The notes under the pieces: generated by a model
Database searches by the model: none
The model's input: only the letters and a program-made list of their open reading frames with translations
What the model was told of the DNA's origin: nothing
In this document: one piece after another, positions 16,636 to 24,181 of the stretch
Layout: each line of letters begins with the position of its first letter
How positions within the stretch are numbered: position 1 is the stretch's first letter
Made by a program: the position numbers and the translations under genes
DNA from: Paractinoplanes atraurantiacus
GTDB taxonomy: Bacteria; Actinomycetota; Actinomycetes; Mycobacteriales; Micromonosporaceae
DNA length: 64,000 nt
NCBI RefSeq assembly: GCF_900215205.1
Contig: NZ_OBDY01000006.1
Span: 1-64,000 of the forward strand
Direction: 5' to 3'

Positions 16636-17941
16636 GCGGCTGGTCATTCTCGGTGGAGGCGGCTTCCGGGTGCCGCTCGTGTACGGGGCCCTGCTGTCGC
16701 CGTCGTCGCCGATCGGTTCCGTGGTGTTGCACGACGTGGACCCGGGGCGGCTGGCGGCCATCGCGCGGGTGCTGCGCGCGCAGGCCCTTTCCTCGCCGGC
16801 CGCGCCTTCCATCGAGACGACGACGGATCTGACCGAGGCGCTCACCGGGGCCGACTTCGTGTTCAGCGCCATCCGGGTGCACGGGCTCGAAGGAAGGGTC
16901 ATCGACGAGCGGGTGGCGCTCGCCGAGGGAATGCTCGGGCAGGAGACGGTCGGGGCGGGCGGCATCTCGTACGGACTGCGGACCGTTCCGGTGGCCGACG
17001 CGATCGCCCGGCGGATCAAGCTGGTGGCGCCGGACGCGTGGGTCATCAACTTCACCAACCCGGCCGGGCTGGTCACCGAGGCGATGGCGGCCCATCTGGG
17101 CGACCGGGTGATCGGGATCTGCGACTCGCCGTCGGCCCTGGGGCGGCGGGTGGTGCGGGCGCTCGGTTTGCCCGACGCCCGTGTCTCTTATGCGGGACTC
17201 AACCATTTGGGATGGCTGACGGGCGTGCAGCACGAAGGTGCCGACGTGCTCCCGCGGCTTCTGAATTCTTCTTCTCTGCTCGAATCCTTCGAGGAGGGCA
17301 GGCTTTTCGGGGCGGCGAAGATCCGGGAGCTGGGTGCGGTCCCGAACGAATACCTGCACTACTACTACGACCACGCGGCCCTGGTGAAAGCCGAACTGGC
17401 GGCGCCGGAGACGCGGGGCGAATATCTGCTGAGGCAGCAGCGGGAATGCTATGCGATGTTGTCGTCCCAGTCGTCGCCGCTGGAGGCGTGGAACGCGGCG
17501 CGGCGGCAGCGCGACGCGACGTACATGGCGATGGAAGGCCTGGGGGAGAGGGACGACGCCGAAGGCGGCGGATATGAGGACGTGGCGCTGGCGTTGATGC
17601 TGGCGATCGCGCGGGACGCGCCGACGTCGCTCATCCTGAACGTGCGCAACCAAGGGACATTGCCGCTGCTGGATGACGACGCGGTGGTGGAAGTGCCGTG
17701 TGCCGTCGACGGATCGGGGGCGCGGCCGCTGCCCGGGGCGTCGATTCCCGCCCACGGCGCCGAGTTGGTGAAGCGGCTGAAAGCCGCCGAGCGGGCGGTG
17801 CTCTCGGCGGCTTCGTCGGGCTCGCGCTCGGTGGCCGTGCGAGCGCTGGCCTCACACCCGCTGATCGATTCGGTGCCGGTGGCCCGGCGCCTCATGACCG
17901 GATATCAGGCGAATTTTCCGGAGCTTTCCTACTTGCGCTGA
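16625..17941 (+). CDS. Glycoside hydrolase family 4 (6-phospho-beta-glucosidase-like)
   Basis: The roughly 438-residue product carries GH4 features: the N-terminal NAD-binding LVILGGGGFRVP, the loop VINFTNPAGLVTEAM, and the metal ligands Cys in IGICDSPSA and His in GLNHLGW. GH4 enzymes cleave by an NAD- and manganese-dependent redox mechanism, and this subgroup usually acts on 6-phosphoglycosides. No phosphotransferase system is present, so the phosphorylated substrate may come from the adjacent kinase, or the enzyme may accept free sugar. The start is uncertain among TTG 16604, ATG 16619 and ATG 16625. Confidence 0.85.
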   Translation: MSTKRLVILGGGGFRVPLVYGALLSPSSPIGSVVLHDVDPGRLAAIARVLRAQALSSPAAPSIETTTDLTEALTGADFVFSAIRVHGLEGRVIDERVALAEGMLGQETVGAGGISYGLRTVPVADAIARRIKLVAPDAWVINFTNPAGLVTEAMAAHLGDRVIGICDSPSALGRRVVRALGLPDARVSYAGLNHLGWLTGVQHEGADVLPRLLNSSSLLESFEEGRLFGAAKIRELGAVPNEYLHYYYDHAALVKAELAAPETRGEYLLRQQRECYAMLSSQSSPLEAWNAARRQRDATYMAMEGLGERDDAEGGGYEDVALALMLAIARDAPTSLILNVRNQGTLPLLDDDAVVEVPCAVDGSGARPLPGASIPAHGAELVKRLKAAERAVLSAASSGSRSVAVRALASHPLIDSVPVARRLMTGYQANFPELSYLR

Positions 17942-17945
17942 ACTG

Positions 17946-18131
17946 GAAGCGTGCCTTGTTTTCGGCGGTGCCTCTGGCCAGAAAGAGTTGATGACCGGCC
18001 GCCTCATGCCGGTGCCCCGGAACCGACAGCTCCTCCGGGTCGTGGACGAGGCGCAGGTGGGCGACGAGCCGCGGCGGCGCGCCGAGCTCGTCGAGCAGGG
18101 CGGCGGGCTCAGCGGGCAGCGGGGGGAGCAG
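17946..18131 (-). pseudogene. Remnant of an HD-domain phosphohydrolase gene
   Basis: On the minus strand the frame reads LLDELGAPPRLVAHLRLVHD, the typical N-terminus of a family of small actinobacterial HD-domain proteins. It then jumps to a PEELSVPGHRHEAAGHQLF segment that normally lies about 45 residues later, and similarity ends at KARF. The intervening metal-binding HD motif is missing, as is the C-terminus. This looks like a gene with an internal in-frame deletion and a 3' truncation, lying between the GH4 and GNAT genes. The comparison is from family knowledge, not a database search. Confidence 0.5.
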
Positions 18132-18151
18132 CACACCACAGAGAATGGGGC

Positions 18152-18718
18152 ATGCTCGCAACCACGCCGGCCATCGCCGCCGGCTCGCTCGGCGCCAAGC
18201 CCCAGCCGACCCTGACCGCGGACGGCGACCTGATCCTGCGCCCGTGGCAGCCGGTCGACGCGCCCGCCTTCCTCGGCGCCTACCAGGACCCGGCGATCCG
18301 GCGCTGGCACACCAATCGGCCGGACTCGCTGGCGGACGTCCTGGCATGGTTCACCCGATACGAGCAGGACTGGCGCCAGGAGACCGGCGGCCACTGGGTG
18401 GTGACCGGCCCCGACGGCGAGGTGCTGGGCCGCCTGGCCATGCGCGGCTGGAACTTCGCCGACGGAAACGCGGGCGCCGCCTACTGGGTTCTGCCGGGGG
18501 CACGAGGCGCGGGGGTGGCCCCTCGGGCCCTGACGGCGTTGACGTTGTGGGCGTTCAGCGCCGGCTTCCACCGCCTGGAATTGGGCCACTCGACCTTGAA
18601 CGCGCCATCGTGCCGAGTGGCCGAGAAGTCGGGCTACATCCTGGAGGGCACCCAGCGAAGCAGCGCCATCCACGAGGACGGCCGCCACGACATGCACGTC
18701 CACGCCCGCATCCGCTGA
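18152..18718 (+). CDS. GNAT-family N-acetyltransferase (RimJ/RimL-like)
   Basis: The 188-residue product starts its acetyltransferase domain with LILRPWQPVDAPAF, has the acetyl-CoA loop region VLPGARGAGVAPRALTAL and ends with the RimL-like segment NAPSCRVAEKSGYILEG. Such proteins acetylate protein N-termini, antibiotics or small amines; the substrate is unknown. The ATG at 18152 is chosen because the longer frame upstream is low-complexity and overlaps the HD-domain remnant. It is convergent with the next gene. Confidence 0.8.
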   Translation: MLATTPAIAAGSLGAKPQPTLTADGDLILRPWQPVDAPAFLGAYQDPAIRRWHTNRPDSLADVLAWFTRYEQDWRQETGGHWVVTGPDGEVLGRLAMRGWNFADGNAGAAYWVLPGARGAGVAPRALTALTLWAFSAGFHRLELGHSTLNAPSCRVAEKSGYILEGTQRSSAIHEDGRHDMHVHARIR

Positions 18719-18721
18719 TCC

Positions 18722-19282
18722 TCAGCCCGCGTTTGTCTCACGGCGGCCGCTGGCCGCTCCGATCGCGGTGAGATCATCGTCGAGCCAGTCTTCGAGGCTG
18801 CCCGTGTACTTCGACTGTGCCTTCAAGATCTTTTCGTGCCCGCTGTCATTCACGATGATCGCCGATATGGTCCACGGTCCGGGCGAGATGACCGTGGCCC
18901 CGACCGTCACGTCGGAGCACAAACCCCGGCCCGCGCTGTCGGCCGTGCAGGGATGCAGGTACCAGGTCGTGTCCTTGAGGTTCCGGACGGCTACCCACAG
19001 GCTCTCGCCGGACTTGGGTTTCGCGTCGGGAACCGTGATGTCGACATCGGTGGGAGGTAGCTTGCCATCGTTCGGCAGGGTGACGGCCAAGGTGCGGCGC
19101 TCGACCCGGGGGCCCGGGTCGAACAGGTCGGTCCAGAACCCGGGACCCCAGCCGAGCAGGCCCGCGACGATGGCGGCGGCGACGACTGTCGTGCCGCCGA
19201 TGGCCGCGGACCATATGGCGGTTCTGTGTTCATCGAGCGTCGTGCTGTGCCCATCCGGAATCTCGGTTGGACGATCGCTCAC
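18722..19282 (-). CDS. Hypothetical single-pass membrane protein
   Basis: I do not recognise a family. The 186-residue product has a polar N-terminus, one membrane helix (about residues 23-44, WSAAIGGTTVVAAAIVAGLL) and a probably extracellular domain of about 140 residues. That domain has two cysteines (HPCTADSAGRGLCSD) that could form a disulfide. The GTG start at 19282 has GAGGAG at a suitable distance, which excludes the longer upstream frame. The similar predicted beta-rich domain in small actinobacterial surface proteins is only a loose resemblance. Confidence 0.7.
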   Translation of the reverse strand: MSDRPTEIPDGHSTTLDEHRTAIWSAAIGGTTVVAAAIVAGLLGWGPGFWTDLFDPGPRVERRTLAVTLPNDGKLPPTDVDITVPDAKPKSGESLWVAVRNLKDTTWYLHPCTADSAGRGLCSDVTVGATVISPGPWTISAIIVNDSGHEKILKAQSKYTGSLEDWLDDDLTAIGAASGRRETNAG

Positions 19283-19394
19283 GGTGCACTCCTCTGCGCG
19301 GTGGCCGATTTCCGGCTGGACTGTAGGTGCGGAGCCCACCTGTCGTCCGGGTTCTTGCCTTTCGCCGTCCAGGCGGCAAGAAAGACCGCAGAGG

Positions 19395-21008
19395 TCAGCG
19401 ACCTGTGCTGTCCAGCACCGCGCGAGGGGTCCTCAACCACCATGCCGCCGCCGTGCGGACCGCGGGTTCGCCCGCGGCGCTCGAGCTGAGTCGTCGCAGC
19501 ATCGCGGTGTTGCGGCTGACACCGAGCCCGTACACGAGGCCACGTGCGGAGGACAGGGAAAGCGCCGACGGCCCGACCGGGGTGTTGCCGAGCTGCCGGG
19601 CGAGGGCCGTCGACCAGAAGGCCACCGGGCTCTCGCCGCGGAGGTGCCCGAGCGACCACGCCGCGGCCTCGGTCACCTCGGGTGGTATGCCGGTGGCAAG
19701 AACGAGCTTCTGCACCAGAGTCCGGGCCTCCGGGTCGCCCACCGTGCTGAGTGCCTGAAGAATGGCGCAGGCCAGTGCCGGTGAGGAGGCGGAACATCTG
19801 CCGAGCTCGGCGACGAGCGCACCGGCGATCAGCGGCCGGTACGGGGTGGCTTCGATGAACTGCGCGGCGAGCAGCCGGCGGGAAACCTGGGGATGAAAGA
19901 GCATCTCGTCGAGCAGAACCTCGAGCAACGGGTCCTCGGCGAGTCCCTCTCGCGGCAACCGGCTGACGGCGTGGCCGGCGAGGCGCTCGATCACGGTGGC
20001 CGCCGCTTCGGCGGCGGCCATCCGGCCGCGGCGCAGGACGTGCCGGGTCACGGCATCGTCGTCGGCAGCCTTTCTCAGCACTCCGGTGAACTTCGAAGCG
20101 ACATCCCCGCGGGTTTGGCGCAGCAACTCCGCCGCGGCCACCCGGCAGCCGGGATGCGGCGCCTCCCCGGTCAGCAGATCGGTGGCCTGCCGGCTCAGGA
20201 AGTTCAGCTCGGCCGGGCTGAAATGCCCGCGGCGGATCTTCTCGGCGGCCGAGCACCAGGCGCCGCGCCGCGCGTGCTCATTCGTGGGGTCGGCGATCTG
20301 ACGCAGAAGGTGGCCGGTGGCCTCCGGGTGGCCGACCGATTCCAGGAGCGTCAGCGGGTCGACGAAGACCTGATTGGTGCCGTCCCGGATCAGGTCGCCG
20401 ACGGCGCGGATCACCGCGGGCCGGCCGTGGGGGTGCCGGAGCAGGCGTTGCAGCGCCTCGATGCGCTGGAGCCATCCGGTGCTTTCCGCGATGACCATCT
20501 CGGCGAGCAGCCGTTCGGCCAGCCCGGACCAGGTATCGCGAGGAAACAAGACGATCCGCGGCGCGGCCAGCAGACCGCCGGTCAGATCGGTCCAGTCGCC
20601 GCCGGCCATCACCGCACCGTCGACGGCCTGGTACAGCAGATCTTCGGTTCGTTGCTCGGTACCGGCGTCGCGGGAAGCCGGACCGGGCCCGTCGTCCACG
20701 GGGCGCGCGGCGTCCGCGACCGCCACCAGGATCTGGGCGGGAAGTCCGAGAAGGTCTTCGTATCCACGGAGCACCACATGGCTGACCGGGCGCCGGCCTG
20801 TCTCCCAACGGGAGATCGTTGGTTCGCCCACCGGACGCTGGAGACCCGTGCCACCGAAGCGCCGCCCGAAGTCGGCCGCGATCGAGGCGCTCTCGTCCCG
20901 GCCGTAGAGGCGGTTGATGCGAAGAAGCCAGCCGACCCGCGCCTGGTAACCGCCGGGCACCGCCGGCGGCTGGGGTCGGCGTCCGCGGCGGGCTTGCGGG
21001 GGCGCCAT
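19395..21008 (-). CDS. XRE-like DNA-binding protein with HEAT-like helical repeats
   Basis: The roughly 537-residue product has an N-terminal helix-turn-helix region (about residues 15-85) with EPTISRWETGRRPVSHVVLRGYEDLLGL, the pattern of XRE-type regulators. The remaining 400 residues are alanine- and leucine-rich helices with HEAT/armadillo-like periodicity (for example PGCRVAAAELLRQTRGD and VTEAAAWSLGHLRGESP). A regulator that recognises a protein partner through its helical solenoid is a reasonable inference. ATG 21008 is the preferred start because the frame upstream of it loses typical composition; no strong ribosome-binding site is visible. Confidence 0.65.
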   Translation of the reverse strand: MAPPQARRGRRPQPPAVPGGYQARVGWLLRINRLYGRDESASIAADFGRRFGGTGLQRPVGEPTISRWETGRRPVSHVVLRGYEDLLGLPAQILVAVADAARPVDDGPGPASRDAGTEQRTEDLLYQAVDGAVMAGGDWTDLTGGLLAAPRIVLFPRDTWSGLAERLLAEMVIAESTGWLQRIEALQRLLRHPHGRPAVIRAVGDLIRDGTNQVFVDPLTLLESVGHPEATGHLLRQIADPTNEHARRGAWCSAAEKIRRGHFSPAELNFLSRQATDLLTGEAPHPGCRVAAAELLRQTRGDVASKFTGVLRKAADDDAVTRHVLRRGRMAAAEAAATVIERLAGHAVSRLPREGLAEDPLLEVLLDEMLFHPQVSRRLLAAQFIEATPYRPLIAGALVAELGRCSASSPALACAILQALSTVGDPEARTLVQKLVLATGIPPEVTEAAAWSLGHLRGESPVAFWSTALARQLGNTPVGPSALSLSSARGLVYGLGVSRNTAMLRRLSSSAAGEPAVRTAAAWWLRTPRAVLDSTGR

Positions 21009-21097
21009 GAACGCATGGTAACGGGCATGAAGCTCAGAGTCGCCCGGCCAGGGGGAGGGCGACTCCCAGATCAGGAGCCGGCGGTGATGGGGTCCGG

Positions 21098-21451
21098 TCA
21101 GCTGCGAAGCTCGCGGATCGGCTCTGTGCCTTCGGGGTTCCAGAGCTCGATCGAATAGCTCAGGCCCAGACGAGCGAAAGTGTCTGCCGGATCGTCCAAC
21201 CGGGACGGCTCGACCACGCCGCTGAACAGCACTGCTTCGGGCTGCTGTTGGAGCTCTATGCGGATCCACTCTTGTTCCACTTCGAAGGCGGTCCACGAGC
21301 TTGCCCGCGCCCGCCATCCCGAACCGACCAGTGACTCGGCGATGCTCCTGGCCGACAGCGTGCCGGGCAGCGATCCGTACACGTTGTCGTCGAGCACGGC
21401 CACTTCGTCGGTGAGCCGTGGGCCCGCGGTGCCACCCGACGAGATCTCCAC
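21098..21451 (-). CDS. Small hypothetical protein
   Basis: The 117-residue product matches no family I recognise. It is acidic, has no membrane segment or signal peptide, and ends in ELWNPEGTEPIRELRS. The GTG start is strongly supported by AGGAGG five bases upstream, which makes this a real gene rather than a chance frame. It precedes the XRE/HEAT-like gene by 89 bases on the same strand and may be cotranscribed with it. Confidence 0.6.
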   Translation of the reverse strand: MEISSGGTAGPRLTDEVAVLDDNVYGSLPGTLSARSIAESLVGSGWRARASSWTAFEVEQEWIRIELQQQPEAVLFSGVVEPSRLDDPADTFARLGLSYSIELWNPEGTEPIRELRS

Positions 21452-21608
21452 GTTTGCCTCCTGGCGTGCCGATCTTGGAGCGGAAAGTGCCGAGGTGAGC
21501 TATGACCTGACCTTCCTGAACAAGGCGGCCGAGCAGTCGTGGGAAGAGGCTGCCGAAGCGGCCGAGCAGGAAGAGACGTCCGGCGACCGGCCCGGGGACG
21601 GCATGTGG

Positions 21609-22070
21609 TCAGCGGTGCTCGCGAGTGCTCGTGAGGTTCTCATCGGCTGAAGGCGTGCGTGGCTCCCAGAGGAGGAGCTGGCGGTGGTGGGTGAAGCCGT
21701 TGCGGAGGTAGAAGTCGACGGCTCGGCGGCCCGAGTGGACGGTCACGTGGGACAGGGAACGGGTGCGGGCCTCGGTCTGGATCGCCGCTATCAGGGCTGT
21801 GCCTATGCCCTGGTTGCGGAAAGGCTCGCGGACCATCACCGACTGGATGTCGCCGTGTCGGCGGGGTGCGGTGGTGGTGCGGGGGACCCGCTCGGCTATC
21901 AAGAGCCAGGCGGCGCCAGCCACCTGGCCGTTCACGTCGGCTACGAAGGCCAGGTGGGTTCGGCTGTGTGCGGACATCCAATCGGTGAAGGCCGGGAGGT
22001 TCGCTGAAGGGATGTCCTGGAACTCGGCCAGGGCGGGGACGTCCGCCGGTTCGGCCCTTCGCACGATCAC
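21609..22070 (-). CDS. GNAT-family N-acetyltransferase
   Basis: The 153-residue product is a compact GNAT domain with VRRAEPADVPALAEF at the N-terminus, the acetyl-CoA-binding loop REPFRNQGIGTALIAAIQTEA (R/Q-x-x-G-x-G/A) and the typical ending of VDFYLRNGFTHHRQLLLWE. The substrate is unknown. It starts with GTG, and the TetR gene lies just upstream on the same strand (22 bases), so both may form a short operon. Confidence 0.8.
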   Translation of the reverse strand: MIVRRAEPADVPALAEFQDIPSANLPAFTDWMSAHSRTHLAFVADVNGQVAGAAWLLIAERVPRTTTAPRRHGDIQSVMVREPFRNQGIGTALIAAIQTEARTRSLSHVTVHSGRRAVDFYLRNGFTHHRQLLLWEPRTPSADENLTSTREHR

Positions 22071-22092
22071 CTGGCGGAGTGTAGGTGGTGCG

Positions 22093-22752
22093 TCATCGGG
22101 TGAGGCGGGCCAGCCACTCGTCGAGCATGTGGGACTCGGCGGGGGAGAAGTGCGGTAGCTCCGGCAAGGCGGCGCGGAGCGCCACCGCCGCGGTGGTGGG
22201 GGTGGCTGACGGTTCGGGGTGCTCCTCCAGGATGGTGGCGCTCAAGGAAGACCAGGCGGCGGCCGGCAGGGTATCGTCGGGGTCGGGAGTGTCGATCATG
22301 GTGAAGACGACGCCGGTGGCGGTGGCCCGGATCAGGTCGCAGGCTCGGCGCTCGCTGACGCGGAGGCGGCCGGCGGCGGCCACGCGGTGGATGCGCTCCT
22401 GAAGGATGCGGGCGCCGTCGGCCACGACCGGTGCGGTGAGCAGGGTCGCGTACATCAGGCGGTACAGCTGGGGGTTGTCCAGTCCGAAGCTGATGTGCAG
22501 GTGGAAGCCTTCACGCAACGCCTCGGCCGGGTCGGACGTGGGGTCCATGTGCTTCTGGGCCACGTACGAGGTGAAGCCCTGGGTGACGACGGCGTCCAGA
22601 AGGCCCATCTTGTCGCCGAACAGGCGGTAGATGGTGGGGACCTGGACGCCGGCCGCCTGGGCGACCGAGCGGGTGGTCACGGCGCCGGGGCCGCCGTCGG
22701 CCAGCAGCTTGGCGGCGACGTCGACCAGCTGGGCACGGGTGTGGTCACTCAC
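22093..22752 (-). CDS. TetR-family transcriptional repressor
   Basis: The 219-residue product has an N-terminal TetR helix-turn-helix (TTRSVAQAAGVQVPTIYRLF, about residues 26-45) and a helical ligand-binding domain. It is divergent from an NmrA-like oxidoreductase gene, and the 86-base intergenic region contains an imperfect dyad that it probably binds. It likely represses both itself and the neighbour in response to a small electrophile or drug-like ligand; the ligand is unknown. Confidence 0.85.
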   Translation of the reverse strand: MSDHTRAQLVDVAAKLLADGGPGAVTTRSVAQAAGVQVPTIYRLFGDKMGLLDAVVTQGFTSYVAQKHMDPTSDPAEALREGFHLHISFGLDNPQLYRLMYATLLTAPVVADGARILQERIHRVAAAGRLRVSERRACDLIRATATGVVFTMIDTPDPDDTLPAAAWSSLSATILEEHPEPSATPTTAAVALRAALPELPHFSPAESHMLDEWLARLTR

Positions 22753-22777
22753 GTTAGCGATGTTATCAGGGTCTTGC

Positions 22778-22799
22778 TAGCGTCGTTAAAACGTTGCTA
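22778..22799. promoter_or_regulatory. Candidate TetR operator
   Basis: TAGCGTCGTT-AA-AACGTTGCTA is a 22-base dyad with 8 of 10 positions symmetric, located between the divergent TetR and NmrA-like genes. Related half-sites (GTTAGCG, GCTAAC) occur on both sides of it. Confidence 0.5.
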
Positions 22800-22838
22800 A
22801 CGTCGAGAGCGTAACGGCGCTAACAAAGGGGTACGAAG

Positions 22839-23666
22839 ATGATCGTCATCACGGGAGCCACGGGTGCGCTCAACGGCGCCACCGTCGAGCATCTGCTGAA
22901 GCTGGTGCCGGCCGAGCGGGTCGGGGTCAGCGTTCGGGACGTGGCCAGGGCGCGGCACTTCGCCGACCGGGGAGTGCGGGTGCGGCAGGGGTCGTACGAG
23001 GACCCGGCGGCTCTGCGCGAGTCGTTCGAAGGTGCCGACCAGGTGCTGCTGGTGTCGTCCAGCGACCCGCGCGCCGACGCGCTCAGCCTGCACCGGGCGG
23101 GGATCGAGGCGGCGGTCGCGGCGGGAGCCCGGCGGATCCTGTACACGAGCCACCAGGGGGCGGGCCTGGACAGCCCGTTCCACCCGGCGCGGGACCACGC
23201 GGCGACCGAAGGGCTGCTGGCCGAGTCGGGGGTGGCCTGGACGTCGCTGCGCAACGGCTTCTACATGCACAGTCTCGAGTGGATGCTCGGGTCGTGGCGG
23301 GAGACCGGGGTCATCGCGGCGCCGGCCGACGGGCCGGTGTCGTGGACCGACCGGGCCGACGCGGCCGAGGGGGCGGCGGTGATCCTGGCCGGGGAGCGGG
23401 AGTTCGACGGGCCGGTCACGCTGACCGCCGGCGAGGCGGTCACATTCGGCGACCTGGGGATCGAGCGGGTCGTGCTCGAGGACGAGGAGTGGGTCGCGGA
23501 GCGGGTCGCCCACGGCGTTCCCGAGTTCATGGCCCGGTTCATGCTCACGACGTTCCAGGCGGCGCGCGAGGGGCGCTTCGCGGGCGTCGATCCGGCGCTG
23601 GCCGAGCTGTTGGGGCGGCAGCCGAGGACCGTGGCCGACTACCTCAGCCCGCGTGGCGGCGCCTGA
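22839..23666 (+). CDS. NmrA/QorB-like NAD(P)-binding oxidoreductase
   Basis: The 275-residue product begins with the Rossmann motif IVITGATGALNGATVEHLL and has the atypical-SDR features of NmrA-like and quinone-oxidoreductase-2-like proteins (HRAGIEAAVAAGARRILYTSHQGA). No SDR catalytic Tyr-x-x-x-Lys is evident, which is common in this subgroup. Together with the divergent TetR gene this is the widespread inducible TetR/NmrA pair. Its 3' end overlaps the convergent CGNR gene by 23 bases. Confidence 0.85.
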   Translation: MIVITGATGALNGATVEHLLKLVPAERVGVSVRDVARARHFADRGVRVRQGSYEDPAALRESFEGADQVLLVSSSDPRADALSLHRAGIEAAVAAGARRILYTSHQGAGLDSPFHPARDHAATEGLLAESGVAWTSLRNGFYMHSLEWMLGSWRETGVIAAPADGPVSWTDRADAAEGAAVILAGEREFDGPVTLTAGEAVTFGDLGIERVVLEDEEWVAERVAHGVPEFMARFMLTTFQAAREGRFAGVDPALAELLGRQPRTVADYLSPRGGA

Positions 23667-24096
23667 AAGCGGCCGCGCGGGCGCGGTTCTGGCAGGTGAG
23701 GCAGCAAAAGCGGCGCTTGCCGGCGGGGGAGGCGTCGACGTAGACGTCGGCGCACTGGTCGTCGGCGCAGACGCCCAGGCGGCCGGGATGGGCCGACAGG
23801 TGGTGGCGCAGGGCCAGGGCGGCCGCCGCCCGTGACGCCTGGGTGGGGTCGTCGACCGTCCAGCTCTCGGTGAGGGTGGCGTCGAGCTCGGGGCGTACCC
23901 CCGAAAGCTGGAGCAGCGCGGTGACCTGGAGGGCCCGTGCCGCCGGGTCGATGGTGGCGAAGATCGGGTGCAGCTCGTCGGCCAGCGGGGTCAGCGACGC
24001 GGTGGTGGGGGCGCGGCCGTCCGTGCGGCACGGGAGGGTGCCGTTCTCGTTGACCAGGGCGACCACGTCGGCGGGGGTCATCTCCGGGATCCGCAC
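23644..24096 (-). CDS. CGNR zinc-finger / ABATE-domain regulator
   Basis: The 150-residue product has an ABATE-like stress-sensing N-terminal domain and a C-terminal zinc finger with the pattern CADDQCADVYVD followed by RRFCCLTCQNRARAAAFRRR. The usual C-G-N-R at the finger is C-Q-N-R here. Such proteins are putative DNA-binding regulators. The gene is divergent from an MFS exporter gene, and the intergenic region has repeated dyads ending in CGCGTTA, so it probably controls that exporter. The GTG start lacks a ribosome-binding site, suggesting a leaderless transcript or a later start. Confidence 0.78.
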   Translation of the reverse strand: MRIPEMTPADVVALVNENGTLPCRTDGRAPTTASLTPLADELHPIFATIDPAARALQVTALLQLSGVRPELDATLTESWTVDDPTQASRAAAALALRHHLSAHPGRLGVCADDQCADVYVDASPAGKRRFCCLTCQNRARAAAFRRRHAG

Positions 24097-24106
24097 CCAG
24101 TCAGTC

Positions 24107-24172
24107 TAACGCGTTAAAGGGCTTGATTGCGTTGCCGAGAGGCGTAACGTGATGAAGAGGCTCATCGCGTTA
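24107..24172. promoter_or_regulatory. Candidate operators between CGNR regulator and MFS genes
   Basis: A perfect 10-bp palindrome TAACGCGTTA lies at 24107-24116. A second dyad, TAACGTGATG (24145-24154) with CATCGCGTTA (24163-24172), matches at 9 of 10 positions. All half-sites share a TAACG/CGTTA core, which suggests one regulator binding twice. Confidence 0.5.
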
Positions 24173-24181
24173 GGGGATGTC

